64,000 nt of DNA, taken from contig JBAZHC010000004.1 in assembly GCA_041652575.1 (NCBI GenBank), forward strand, positions 124,001 to 188,000. Reading direction: 5' to 3'. The translations under genes were made by a program, and so were the position numbers. Below the pieces are notes generated by a model. It had not been told where the DNA came from and searched no databases. It worked only from the letters and a program-made list of their open reading frames with translations. How positions within the stretch are numbered: position 1 is the first letter of the stretch; every line of letters begins with the position of its first letter. This document shows positions 44,711 through 54,161 of this stretch, piece after piece. Source of the stretch: Phycisphaerae bacterium (GTDB lineage Bacteria > Planctomycetota > Phycisphaerae > Sedimentisphaerales > UBA12454).

Positions 44711-46204
44711 TTAATTTACATATTCACTGAAAGCGGCCTGCATAATATCATTTTCTGTCCAGTTGTTCCGGTCAAATGTCTGTACTAATTTGCCGTTCGA
44801 CATAACCGCTATCCTGTGACAAATAATCATTAATTCCTGCAGGTCCGAAGAAACAACAATCAATCCCCTGCCCTTTGCGGTAAGTTCAGTCATTAATTTG
44901 TATATGTCGTATCGTGCCGCTATATCTATTCCCCGCGTAGGTTCATCGAAAATAAAAATGTCGCTGTCCCTGCAAATCCATCGCGACAAAATCACCTTTT
45001 GCTGGTTCCCGCCGCTAAGATGCATCGCATCCTGCCGCTGCGAGCTGCACTTAATATTCAATAAATCGATAAATTTTTCTGCACATTTATATTCTTTTTT
45101 CGATTTAATAAAACCGAAACTGCTCAACAAATCGTAATTGCCGATTGAAATATTGTCTTTCACAGCAAGGCTTAAAAGCAGTCCTTCGGATTTCCTGTCT
45201 TCGGGAATCATCGCCATCGATTTTGAAACAGCCGCTTTAGGCGATGTTAAAATCCTGCTTACATCCTGATTTTTAAGATTTATTCTCCCGCTTTGGGGCC
45301 TGTCGGCTCCGAAAATACAGCGAACCGTTTCCGTCCTGCCCGAACCTATAAGACCGGCTATGCCGAGTATTTCACCTTTGTGCAGATTAAAGCTGACATT
45401 TTTTACTTTCGGTTTACTGCACAAATCATTTATTTCCAAAATGACCTCTGTGCCCATTTTCGGCAATTCAAACTGTTCCTGACTGAATTTCCTGCCTACC
45501 ATCTGCTGAACCATTTCGGATATACTCAGCTTGTCGGCAGAATCGGTAGTTATTTTTTGGCCGTCCCGGAGAACCGTTATCCTGTCGGCAATTTGTTTAA
45601 TTTCGTTCATCTTATGCGAAATATAAATAATGCCCGCTCCGAGTCCTTTAAGAAATTTTATTCGTTCGAAAAGAAGTTTAATTTCTTTATCAGTAAGAGA
45701 GGATGTCGGCTCGTCAAGAATGAATATTTTGCATTTTTTATACAGGCCGGCAGCAATTTCCACCATTTGTTTTTGTCCGATGCTAAGTTTTCCTGCAGGC
45801 GTTGACGGGGCGATATTTCCAAGTCCTGCCGGCGACATCGCTTCTTTCGCTTCTTTGTGAAGCCGTGTATAATTAATAAATCCGCAGCGATTTACCATCG
45901 AATCAAAAAAAATATTCTCTGCGATACTGAGTGTATCGAGAATATTCAGCTCCTGCATTACCATTCGAACGCCCTGCTTCTGCGCCTGGCTTGTTGACAA
46001 AGGATCGTATTCAGCATCCGATAACTTCATTGTCCCCGCGTCAGACCGGATAACACCTGCTATAATTTTCGCAAGAGTGCTTTTGCCTGCCCCGTTTTCG
46101 CCTATGAGAGCGTGAACTTCTCCTTCGTGCAAACTGAAATCGATATTACTAAGCGCTTTTACGCCGGGATACGACTTTGAAATAGTTTGAGCTTCAAACA
46201 ACAT
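44711..46204 (-). CDS. Sugar ABC transporter ATP-binding protein (RbsA family), second system
   Basis: 497 residues with two ABC domains. The first has GENGAGKST near residue 37 and ILDEPTSSLT; the second has a non-canonical Walker A GLIGSGRTE, then LSGGNQQKV and IFDEPTRGIDIAARYD. It drives a ribose/galactose-type importer with the neighbouring permease and binding protein. Gaps to both neighbours are 9-13 bases. Confidence 0.93.
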   Translation of the reverse strand: MLFEAQTISKSYPGVKALSNIDFSLHEGEVHALIGENGAGKSTLAKIIAGVIRSDAGTMKLSDAEYDPLSTSQAQKQGVRMVMQELNILDTLSIAENIFFDSMVNRCGFINYTRLHKEAKEAMSPAGLGNIAPSTPAGKLSIGQKQMVEIAAGLYKKCKIFILDEPTSSLTDKEIKLLFERIKFLKGLGAGIIYISHKMNEIKQIADRITVLRDGQKITTDSADKLSISEMVQQMVGRKFSQEQFELPKMGTEVILEINDLCSKPKVKNVSFNLHKGEILGIAGLIGSGRTETVRCIFGADRPQSGRINLKNQDVSRILTSPKAAVSKSMAMIPEDRKSEGLLLSLAVKDNISIGNYDLLSSFGFIKSKKEYKCAEKFIDLLNIKCSSQRQDAMHLSGGNQQKVILSRWICRDSDIFIFDEPTRGIDIAARYDIYKLMTELTAKGRGLIVVSSDLQELMIICHRIAVMSNGKLVQTFDRNNWTENDIMQAAFSEYVN

Positions 46205-46213
46205 ATTCAGCCG

Positions 46214-47158
46214 TTATTTTAAAGTTTCTGCTGTAATTAAATCGACCGGCGTTTCCTTATTTTCAGCTTTGCCTTTTCCATCTAAAATATCAAGTGCAAA
46301 TTCAATTCCAAAAACCGCAAGTTTATCGGCATGCTGGTCAACCGTGCAAAGCATTTTGCCTTCTTTAAGCAATCTTTGAGCCGCCGATATATTATCGAAG
46401 CCTACAACAAGAATATCGTCTGTTTTTCCCGCTGTTCGCAAAGCCGCCACTGCCCCAAGAGCCATACTGTCATTTGCGCAAAGCACTGCTTTGATGTCCG
46501 GATATTCAGTTATAATAGCAGAAACCAGTTGATTGGCTTTAGCAGTTTCCCAATTTCCCGACTGCGATGTTACGATTTCAATTCCAGCTTCCTTCATCGC
46601 GTCTTCAAAACCAAGTTTTCGCTGCACGGCGTTAAAAGCGTTTGGTGCGCCTTCAATTATCGCGACCTTATCGCCCTTCTGCAATTTTTGAGCAAGGTAT
46701 TGTCCCGCAAGGTAAGCACCTTTTCTATTGTCCGGCCCCACAAACGGAATTTGAATGTTTTTATCCTTAAGAACATCCTCATCGAGTTTGTTATCAATAT
46801 TCACTACTACGATGCCTGAATCTATCGCTTTTTTGCACACACTGACCATTGCTTTTGAATCTGCCGGTGCAATTACAATTGCGTTGACCTGCTGCGCTAT
46901 CATCTGCTCGACAAGGTCCATTTGCTTTGCGACATCAAGCTCGTCTTTTATTCCTGATGCAATGAGGCCGTATTTTTCTGAATTTTGCTTTTGATGCTCT
47001 CCTGCCCCGTCCTCCATCGTTTTGAAAAATTCATTGGCAAGCGATTTCATTATCAGCGAAATTCGCGGTTTTTGAGGTTCTTTTTTGCCGCAGCCGGGGA
47101 TTAAAACAAAAATCGAAAGGATAAGCAAAATCGATATGTTTAATACTCGAATTTTCAT
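46214..47158 (-). CDS. Sugar ABC transporter substrate-binding lipoprotein (RbsB-like), second system
   Basis: About 314 residues. A lipoprotein signal ends in the lipobox IPGC, followed by a Lys-rich stretch and a Peripla_BP_4 domain (SLIMKSLANEFFKTMEDGA; VIAPADSKAM; VVGFDNISAAQRLL). The ATG at 47158 gives the most typical signal peptide; an ATG at 47173 would add five residues and is an equal alternative. Adjacent to the GH38 gene, so mannose or a manno-oligomer is a reasonable guess for its ligand. Confidence 0.88.
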   Translation of the reverse strand: MKIRVLNISILLILSIFVLIPGCGKKEPQKPRISLIMKSLANEFFKTMEDGAGEHQKQNSEKYGLIASGIKDELDVAKQMDLVEQMIAQQVNAIVIAPADSKAMVSVCKKAIDSGIVVVNIDNKLDEDVLKDKNIQIPFVGPDNRKGAYLAGQYLAQKLQKGDKVAIIEGAPNAFNAVQRKLGFEDAMKEAGIEIVTSQSGNWETAKANQLVSAIITEYPDIKAVLCANDSMALGAVAALRTAGKTDDILVVGFDNISAAQRLLKEGKMLCTVDQHADKLAVFGIEFALDILDGKGKAENKETPVDLITAETLK

Positions 47159-47256
47159 AATCAGCACTCTCATTTCTTTTAAGTTTTTATAATCTTATTT
47201 TACAACCGGTATATTCGATTGCAAGCGTTGTTTCTTCAGGCCTGCCGAAACATTAT

Positions 47257-49893
47257 TTATCTTTGAACATATAATTTAAATGTCTCAATTGCATATTTTC
47301 CTGTTTTTATTTTTATCGATTCTCCGTTTGAAGACAAAGGCTTGCCCTGCTCTTCAATAATATTTGTATGTTGAGCTTTAGAGATTCCAAAAGGAACTTT
47401 CAGCGATGAATTTGTGCCGTTTCCCTCTATTTCGTAAACCCTGACGACCACACCGTTATCATCTTCGCATTTTTTAATCGTGCTTATAAGAACATTTTTA
47501 GAAGACAGACTGAAAAAACTCTTTTCAACAGGCAAATCAGTATTTGCATTACGAGAAACATCATAAATTGCATATAGGAAATGATTCGATTCGATACCTG
47601 TCCGCCAATATTGTTTGTCGCTTGGGTTACAAGCTGTCAGAGAAAATTTAAAGCTATGATTGCCTTTCTGTTCGTACCAATTGCCTTCCCAGTGACAGCT
47701 TTTGCGAGTCGCCAAAAGAACCGGCTGCAAAACCGGATAATCCACCGGATTGCCGGTCGGGTCGATATAATCCCATACCGCAACGCCGCCGCCAATTATA
47801 ATTCTGGCTTTGTCGTTGTATGCCGTTATAAAACTTTGTACTTCGCGCGGATATACCTCGGAGGCGTTTTGGTCATAATGCCCCTGCTCTGTCCAGCCGC
47901 CCGGCGCTCCTTTCGTTTCGTTCTCGCCGACTTTCAATATACCCATCGGCACTTCATAAGCGATTTTGCCGTTCGGTAAATCAAGTGGAAACGCCATTCT
48001 TATTTCACGATTATGCCGTCCCTGCCAGTTATTAATTTCTGCCTCGAAATCAATATTTTTGAAATCTTTATAAAAGATAACACGCTGAACGATTTGGCAA
48101 TCGACAAAAGAATATCGTGTTTCAATCACATCTCGTACCCTGCCGGATTCTACAAGCGTCCATTGCGAACTGCGATTGCTTCCTTTATCAAATCCTTCCA
48201 TCGAAGGCATTTGCACTTTCAAAAACTCCCCTGCCCCGTTACCGTTGGACTGCATTGAAAAAATCTCGCCGCCGAGAAATTTGCCGGTTTTAAGCAATTG
48301 GCGATTAAGCTGTTTATCATAAATACTTTTTATTCCGCCCTGTGCAAATTCCGCTTTATAATAATCGTTTTCATAATCGGTAATTACTTTGCCAACAGCC
48401 GCGGCAGTCATCAATTTGTTCGAATCTTCAATAAGATAATAAGTTTTATAACCGATAGACGGAATATCTTTTGCTGTAAAACTTAATTCGCCATGCAAAA
48501 ACTGATGCGGCATAATATTCCCACCGTCGTCTGCAATATAGAACGAACCTTTAACGTTGTTGAGTTTTACTTTAACAATTCCATCTCGCATCCAGGAAAG
48601 GTCGTTGAAAACCACTATCTGCCGGCCTTTCCCAGCAGGTTTAATGCGAGCGGCAATTGATTGTAACGATTTATCGAGTATTGCTTTGCTCTGGTCGCGG
48701 GCAAATTCATATTTTTTAAGAAATACTTCATCTGTCACATCACCGTTCTTTCCGCCCCATCCGTGGTCAGGATAAACGGCCGCCTCCCATGCGTCGGATA
48801 ATTCTTTCGCGGGATAATTATTAAAATCTCCTGCCAGAAGTGAATCGACAGTTGCGAACATTTCAGCCGCGGGCAGCAGAATCCCTGAGTCTCTTTTCGC
48901 TGAAACAGCCCAATGATGTGTCGGCCCGTGTATATAAAGCCAGATGTTCGGCCGCTCGCCGACAATAGTGTCAAGCTTTACGTCGGGCTTAACAACAGAA
49001 TCCATAAAATTTTCCGCCGTTGTATGTTCCATCCGCGGCATCTTATTATCCGCAGGCGAAGTTTTATTAAACTCCTCTGCCAGCAAATTCCATCGCCTGC
49101 ATACATCTGAATAATTGACGGGATGCAGGCCATCGGCACACAGGTAAATGCAAAATACAGGCGGCAGATTTCGCTTTCGATAATAATCGCTCTGCTGGGC
49201 AAGTTTATTTGAGACTTTTGATATTACCTCTGCGATATCGCACTTGAAATTTCCATAAGTCCCCAATGGACCGCTGTAATAACCATTGGAATAAACTGCG
49301 ACTGAACTGCCGTCAGGACTTGTCCATTTAAAAATTCCCTCGGCTTGTCGGCTCACAACTAAATAATCGATTCCCGCCTTTTTAAGTATTTGCGGCATTT
49401 GCATCGCTCTGCCGGGCACATCGACATTATATGCGACTCTTGCATCGGCCCCAGGCAGAATATTTCGTATCATTTTACGCCCGAAATAAGCCTGACGAAT
49501 TAACTGCTCTCCCGATTCGAGCGATTCATATGGCTGTGTGTAAGTTGCTCCCCATGCAAAACGTTTTTCGATTGCCCGCTGTAAAATTTCGTCTTTAAGC
49601 TCAGGATGTCTCTGTAGATATTCTTTAAGATTAAGTGCCTGCTCCATCGCGAAGCAATATCCCTGCTCAGTCCGCATAAACTCCAAAGCAGGTGTAATCG
49701 TCTGAACATCGCGATTAGTTTCACACTGCCCCGGCGTATCCAGCCAGGCAATATCCTGATGACTGGATGAAACAAGGCATATCGTTCCGCCGCTGAAATA
49801 TCCCCATTGTATGTTGTCTGCGGTATCTTCGGCAAAATTAATACTGCTGAAAATTGTAATTATTGCAAGAACTGATAATCCTGTATTTCTCAT
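47257..49893 (-). CDS. Secreted GH38 family alpha-mannosidase
   Basis: 878 residues with signal peptide (1-21). The GH38 zinc and nucleophile motifs are present: SSHQDIAWLD (H45, D47), ARVAYNVDVPGRA (nucleophile D158) and YPDHGWGGKNGD (His ligand), followed by the beta-rich C-terminal half. It should cleave alpha-linked mannose outside the cytoplasm. It is encoded between an (alpha/alpha)6 protein and the second ABC importer, so released mannose may enter through that importer or the MFS transporter upstream. Confidence 0.92.
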   Translation of the reverse strand: MRNTGLSVLAIITIFSSINFAEDTADNIQWGYFSGGTICLVSSSHQDIAWLDTPGQCETNRDVQTITPALEFMRTEQGYCFAMEQALNLKEYLQRHPELKDEILQRAIEKRFAWGATYTQPYESLESGEQLIRQAYFGRKMIRNILPGADARVAYNVDVPGRAMQMPQILKKAGIDYLVVSRQAEGIFKWTSPDGSSVAVYSNGYYSGPLGTYGNFKCDIAEVISKVSNKLAQQSDYYRKRNLPPVFCIYLCADGLHPVNYSDVCRRWNLLAEEFNKTSPADNKMPRMEHTTAENFMDSVVKPDVKLDTIVGERPNIWLYIHGPTHHWAVSAKRDSGILLPAAEMFATVDSLLAGDFNNYPAKELSDAWEAAVYPDHGWGGKNGDVTDEVFLKKYEFARDQSKAILDKSLQSIAARIKPAGKGRQIVVFNDLSWMRDGIVKVKLNNVKGSFYIADDGGNIMPHQFLHGELSFTAKDIPSIGYKTYYLIEDSNKLMTAAAVGKVITDYENDYYKAEFAQGGIKSIYDKQLNRQLLKTGKFLGGEIFSMQSNGNGAGEFLKVQMPSMEGFDKGSNRSSQWTLVESGRVRDVIETRYSFVDCQIVQRVIFYKDFKNIDFEAEINNWQGRHNREIRMAFPLDLPNGKIAYEVPMGILKVGENETKGAPGGWTEQGHYDQNASEVYPREVQSFITAYNDKARIIIGGGVAVWDYIDPTGNPVDYPVLQPVLLATRKSCHWEGNWYEQKGNHSFKFSLTACNPSDKQYWRTGIESNHFLYAIYDVSRNANTDLPVEKSFFSLSSKNVLISTIKKCEDDNGVVVRVYEIEGNGTNSSLKVPFGISKAQHTNIIEEQGKPLSSNGESIKIKTGKYAIETFKLYVQR

Positions 49894-49903
49894 AAAAGCA
49901 TTT

Positions 49904-51451
49904 TCACCAGTTGTCGGTATTGACTTTCTGCGATTTCCCTTTTAGCGTACAGTCCAGCTCCACCAAAGCGTACAGCAGGTTGCCCACACCGTCGATCGCC
50001 TCGTAGTATGGTTTGGCCGGATGTCCCCTGAATAATCCATTTACGTATAATTTCGCAATCGCTTCATCTGCTAATTTTTGTGCAAGCTGTAAATACTTCG
50101 GCTTTTTCGTAAGCGAATACAAATCAAGATAGAACGAAATTGTCCTGCCGTATTTTTCAGCGTAGGTGCCTTCTTTGCCGTAAGTTTTTGTGTAGTCGGA
50201 ATACCACGAGACGTCTGTTTCGTTTGTATTTGTCGGAGTTTTTTCAATCCAGTCTGCAAATCTCTCCGCCGCAATCAGCATATTGGCATCGCCTGTCAGA
50301 CGATACGCAAATGCGTAGCACTGTGCCGTTTCCAGCGGGAACTGACTGCCGAGAATATAAGGTTCCCACAAATCCAGATGTCCTCTCGGCTCGTATTGCC
50401 CATATTGCTCGTTATTTCCGAATTGTTCCGGTTCTGTTGATGCAGGCTGCCGCGGGCCGGGTATCGGAGTTCCGTCAAGTTTCAATGCACCCCAGAATTC
50501 CCCGTTTTTCTCGTCAAAGCCGTATTTGTTATAAGCATCTAAATAGGCTATTGCCTGCATTTTAAACATAGCTTCCTTTGTCAGCAGATATGCAGTTAAG
50601 AGGCTGTGGCAATAAGGTCCGCTTATATCGGTAGCAAACGTGCTTCCGTCAAATCTGCCGCTGCCGGCATTTGGTCTTTCGGCAATAAGATTCGTATTTT
50701 TGTCGCGAAGGTTCCAGAAATAATTCGCAAGCAGTTTCGCCCTGTCGAGCCAGATTTCATCATTTGTTTTTGAATATAAAAACGCAAATGCGTCTATCAT
50801 ACTTCCCGCCGTCAGTGGAAAATCGCATCCGACTTTGCCGTCGTCATGGCGATTTGTTTCACCTGTTTGTTTATTTATTACCTGCCATCGCCAGATAGCT
50901 TCTATTTCTTTTGTTACAGCTTTGGGATTTACCTGCCAAAGCAAGTCCCATTGAATTTGTATTCCGGCGTGTATTTCGTGCCAGTTTAATAAATGGCCGG
51001 TCATTTTATCTTCGAACACATCGTAATGCCTGTGGCCTGCCCACCAGAATAAGCCTTTCTCATCGACAAGATTTTTGAAATAGTATTTTATATATTCCTT
51101 AGCGGCATTTGAATAAGCCTTGTCGCCGGACAATTCAGACTTCAGATACATTACGTTTATCAATGGCTGGTCAGTGAATAAATTTGCACCTGCAGGATTT
51201 CTTCGTTCCCGCCGTATAACCCGCCAATTTTCATCCAGCGGCAAAGGATTCTGCGGACAGGTTCTCGAATTGACATCAAGTATGCTCACGAATATCGGCG
51301 ATTTGACTGGCCCATAAGTATCCCTGCCGTATTTAATCAGATTATCGAGACAGGTTTTTACCGCCGTTTCGTATTTACCGTCTGTGTCAGCGAAAAGCGA
51401 ACTGCTGAGCATTAAAAACGACAGAACAATTGTTTTGTATTTATTACTCAT
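49904..51451 (-). CDS. Secreted (alpha/alpha)6-barrel protein, function unknown
   Basis: 515 residues from the ATG at 51451 (MSNKYKTI signal, cut near LFA), chosen because AGGGA is six bases before it. An upstream start at 51493 overlaps the MFS gene and lacks a signal. Repeating helical hairpins with FWWAGHRHYD, NRHDDGKVGCDF and LFRGHPAKPYYEAIDGVG suggest a six-hairpin glycosidase or lyase fold. No family is recognised with confidence; a lyase, epimerase or exo-glycosidase is possible. Located between MFS and GH38 genes with tight spacing, so it shares their operon and probably their substrate. Confidence 0.65.
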   Translation of the reverse strand: MSNKYKTIVLSFLMLSSSLFADTDGKYETAVKTCLDNLIKYGRDTYGPVKSPIFVSILDVNSRTCPQNPLPLDENWRVIRRERRNPAGANLFTDQPLINVMYLKSELSGDKAYSNAAKEYIKYYFKNLVDEKGLFWWAGHRHYDVFEDKMTGHLLNWHEIHAGIQIQWDLLWQVNPKAVTKEIEAIWRWQVINKQTGETNRHDDGKVGCDFPLTAGSMIDAFAFLYSKTNDEIWLDRAKLLANYFWNLRDKNTNLIAERPNAGSGRFDGSTFATDISGPYCHSLLTAYLLTKEAMFKMQAIAYLDAYNKYGFDEKNGEFWGALKLDGTPIPGPRQPASTEPEQFGNNEQYGQYEPRGHLDLWEPYILGSQFPLETAQCYAFAYRLTGDANMLIAAERFADWIEKTPTNTNETDVSWYSDYTKTYGKEGTYAEKYGRTISFYLDLYSLTKKPKYLQLAQKLADEAIAKLYVNGLFRGHPAKPYYEAIDGVGNLLYALVELDCTLKGKSQKVNTDNW

Positions 51452-51455
51452 TTCC

Positions 51456-52874
51456 CTAATTCCCATTATACCTGTCAATCCAGTGCTTTTCAATCTCTTC
51501 CAGAGATTTGCCCTTCGTTTCGGGTATAAGCTTATATACGAACAAAAACGCCGGTGCGGTCATCGCCGCGTAAAGTAAAAATGTATTTCCGGCCCCCAAA
51601 CCGGCCAGCAGTCTCGGCAGTGTCTGTGAAATGATAAACGCTGTAACCCACAGCGCCAACGCTCCCGCTCCGACAGCGCTGCCTCTTGTGCGGGTCGGAA
51701 AAATTTCCGAGATAACCACCCATACCCCCGGCCCGTAGGAAAACGCGAAAAACGCAATATAACACAATAACGGCACAAGTATCAGAAATTTGTGAGTGAT
51801 ATTCAAATTAAACATCAGCCCGATGATAAGCAGCGACACAAATGTTCCGCCGATACCGACAAGCAGCAAAGGCCTGCGGCCGATTTTGTCGATTTTCCAT
51901 ATCGCAAGAAAAGTAAACAGCGAATTAATCATTCCGACCGTCACCGCAGCACCGAATGCCCCGCCTACACTAAGACCTGCTTCGATAAGTATCTTCGGTG
52001 CAAAATACATCACCGCTGCTATGCCGCTTAAATGTGCAAAAACCGGCAGCATTACGCCTATCAGCAGCGGCCTGCGAAATCTTGCTTCGAACAGTTCGCC
52101 AAAGCCGCCGCTTTCAAATTTAATCACTTCGTTTATGTCGGCAAATTCCTTCTGTGCCTCTGCCTGGCCGTTTATGCGAACAAGAACGTTTAATGCCTTT
52201 TCGCCTCTGCCTTGCCTTACAAGCCATCTCGGGCTTTCGGGAATAAACAGCAAAGTCAAAAGAAACAGGATCGCAGGTATCGTCTCAGTGCCGAACATTC
52301 CTCGCCAGATTTGAGAGACAAACGCCCAATGAAAAAATCCGCCGACTTCTGCAGTGATTACGCCGGCATTATCGCCTGCAACGTGCAGAATAATGCTGTT
52401 TACAAAAAACGAAAACAAAATTCCCAGCGTAATGGAAAGCTGATAATACGAAACAAGCCTTCCCCTCAAAGCAGGTGGAGAAACTTCAGATATATAAACC
52501 GGGGCCGCCATAGATGTAATGCCGACTCCCAAACCGCCGATGATGCGGGCAACTATCAGCCAGAATGCCGAGCTGGGAAAAATACACCAGACGCAGGAAA
52601 TCAGCAGAAAAACTGCGGCAAGAATTAGAATGGGCTTTCTGCCGAATTTATCTGTTAAAGGTCCGGCAAACGCTGCACCGAATATACAGCCGAACACTGC
52701 AGAGCTTACAATCCAGCCTTCCATATCCGCGTTCAATTGAAACTGGCTTTTGACAAACTCGATTGCGCCGGAGACTATCGCCGTATCGAATCCAAATAAA
52801 AAACCGCCCAGCGTCGTTATAAGGCAAATAACGGAAAGGTAGAGCAAGCTCCCTTTTTGTGTTGTTTTATCCAT
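51456..52874 (-). CDS. MFS sugar:proton symporter (XylE/GLUT family)
   Basis: 472 residues with 12 hydrophobic segments. The sugar-porter signatures are present: GFDTAIVSGA near residue 28, DKFGRKP, PESPRWLV near residue 215, DKIGRRPLL and PETKGKSLEEIE at the C-terminus. It imports a monosaccharide with protons. It overlaps the 5' region of the (alpha/alpha)6 gene and lies 20 bases after the UroD-like gene. Mannose, xylose or glucose are possible substrates. Confidence 0.94.
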   Translation of the reverse strand: MDKTTQKGSLLYLSVICLITTLGGFLFGFDTAIVSGAIEFVKSQFQLNADMEGWIVSSAVFGCIFGAAFAGPLTDKFGRKPILILAAVFLLISCVWCIFPSSAFWLIVARIIGGLGVGITSMAAPVYISEVSPPALRGRLVSYYQLSITLGILFSFFVNSIILHVAGDNAGVITAEVGGFFHWAFVSQIWRGMFGTETIPAILFLLTLLFIPESPRWLVRQGRGEKALNVLVRINGQAEAQKEFADINEVIKFESGGFGELFEARFRRPLLIGVMLPVFAHLSGIAAVMYFAPKILIEAGLSVGGAFGAAVTVGMINSLFTFLAIWKIDKIGRRPLLLVGIGGTFVSLLIIGLMFNLNITHKFLILVPLLCYIAFFAFSYGPGVWVVISEIFPTRTRGSAVGAGALALWVTAFIISQTLPRLLAGLGAGNTFLLYAAMTAPAFLFVYKLIPETKGKSLEEIEKHWIDRYNGN

Positions 52875-52894
52875 ATCTGACCACCTGCAAACAA

Positions 52895-53995
52895 TTAATA
52901 TTTCCCATATTTTTCAACGAGCTCGCCGACTCGTATTACACGTCTTTCCAATCCATCAGGCGGAACCTGATCTGCCACGCCGAGAACATAACGCGATTCC
53001 TGTTTCATCACATTGATTACTTCGATAACGTGTCTGTCAAATTCATCATCACCAACGTGTTCGGTGAAATAAATCCCCGGCACTCCGCCCCAGAGTATCG
53101 CGTTTGTGCCTTGAGCGTATTTCGCCCAGTCACCGATTGCCAAATCACCCACTGGCGCAGGTGTCATCGCTTCAATCACACTGAATCCCGCCTGGCATAC
53201 CTGCCTCAGCAATCCTTTAAGCGTACCGTCAAGATGAATGTACGAATACTTTACCGCAGCTTTTATTCTGCTTGTCCAGTGCGTATGATAATCCTTCATA
53301 AAGCTATCGAAAAATTTAGGGCCGACAACTTCCGACGATAAATTTTCCGGTATCATTAAAACTTCCGCAGGACTTGCAAGTGCGATTTCCGCCGCCTTAT
53401 CGTGACTCTTTCTGACAATCGCCAATGTGTTTTCCAGCAAAGCCCGGTCATTCATAAACATCATTGTAACCGCCACAATGCCCGCATCGAGAGCGACCAT
53501 TTGCATAAACGGACTTTTAGGCAAATAACAAAGCATTACTCCCATTTCACCGATTTGCTTCAGACGGATATTGGCAAAATCATAATCAGGCTCATATCTC
53601 GTATTTTCATGAACATAAGCATAAGCAGACAAGTCCGCTTCGGATTTTATCAAATGCTCTGTCGGCGCATCCGTAAAAGAGGCCTGCATATATGTCCAGC
53701 ATTCCCGAAGCGTCCCTTTTGGCGTTTCAATCTGTCGAAATTTATTATTATCTTCGTGCCATTCGGTAACTTTACAGTTTTCGATAATTGTTTTGAATGG
53801 AAAATATCCCTGCAGATAAAATCCCACGCCGAGCCTGCGATGCCAGTCGATATAAGCCTGAGATTGTTTGAAGTCTGCCGGTTTTTCTCCCCTCCCGATG
53901 AGCGCAGATGCCCAATAGTCGAGGTCGCCAAACCACGGAACTATGTCAGGCCTTTTGCCTGCCAATATAGCCAAAACTCTTTGTCTCTGAGTCAT
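52895..53995 (-). CDS. Uroporphyrinogen decarboxylase family protein (URO-D/MtaA-like)
   Basis: 366 residues with a URO-D (alpha/beta)8 barrel pattern: MTQRQRVLAILAGKRPDIVP at the start, DGTLKGLL near 257, and LGVADQVPPDGLERRVI near the C-terminus. Genuine HemE and methyltransferase relatives (MtaA-like) share this fold; here the heme signature region is not evident, so a methyl-transfer or unrelated sugar-linked role is more likely. It is the first gene of the operon that includes MFS, GH38 and the second ABC importer, an unexpected companion. The operator at 54009 is 14 bases upstream of its ATG. Confidence 0.8.
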   Translation of the reverse strand: MTQRQRVLAILAGKRPDIVPWFGDLDYWASALIGRGEKPADFKQSQAYIDWHRRLGVGFYLQGYFPFKTIIENCKVTEWHEDNNKFRQIETPKGTLRECWTYMQASFTDAPTEHLIKSEADLSAYAYVHENTRYEPDYDFANIRLKQIGEMGVMLCYLPKSPFMQMVALDAGIVAVTMMFMNDRALLENTLAIVRKSHDKAAEIALASPAEVLMIPENLSSEVVGPKFFDSFMKDYHTHWTSRIKAAVKYSYIHLDGTLKGLLRQVCQAGFSVIEAMTPAPVGDLAIGDWAKYAQGTNAILWGGVPGIYFTEHVGDDEFDRHVIEVINVMKQESRYVLGVADQVPPDGLERRVIRVGELVEKYGKY

Positions 53996-54008
53996 AATGA
54001 AAATATAA

Positions 54009-54026
54009 TGTACAATCCTTTGTGCT
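54009..54026. promoter_or_regulatory. Operator between divergent UroD-MFS-GH38 operon and GH105
   Basis: TGTACAATCCTTTGTGCT matches 13 of 16 arm positions of TGCACAAA-NN-TTTGTGCA. For the minus-strand operon, TTGAAA and TACATT with a 16-base spacer enclose it, so binding there would block RNA polymerase. On the plus strand the GH105 promoter lies further downstream. Confidence 0.55.
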
Positions 54027-54062
54027 TATTTCAAGAACTGTTTTTACTTTCTGTTCTTTTTG

Positions 54063-54090
54063 TTGACTTATGTGTTTTTTTCATTATATA
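54063..54090 (+). promoter_or_regulatory. Predicted promoter for GH105
   Basis: TTGACT (54063-54068) and TATATA (54085-54090) with a 16-base spacer point to the GH105 gene, whose ATG follows about 70 bases later. Confidence 0.5.
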
Positions 54091-54161
54091 GAACTATCGA
54101 ATATTAAAGTCATCATTGCGAGCAGTCTCGATTTTTTGTGGACGCCTTAAAGGGAAAAAAT

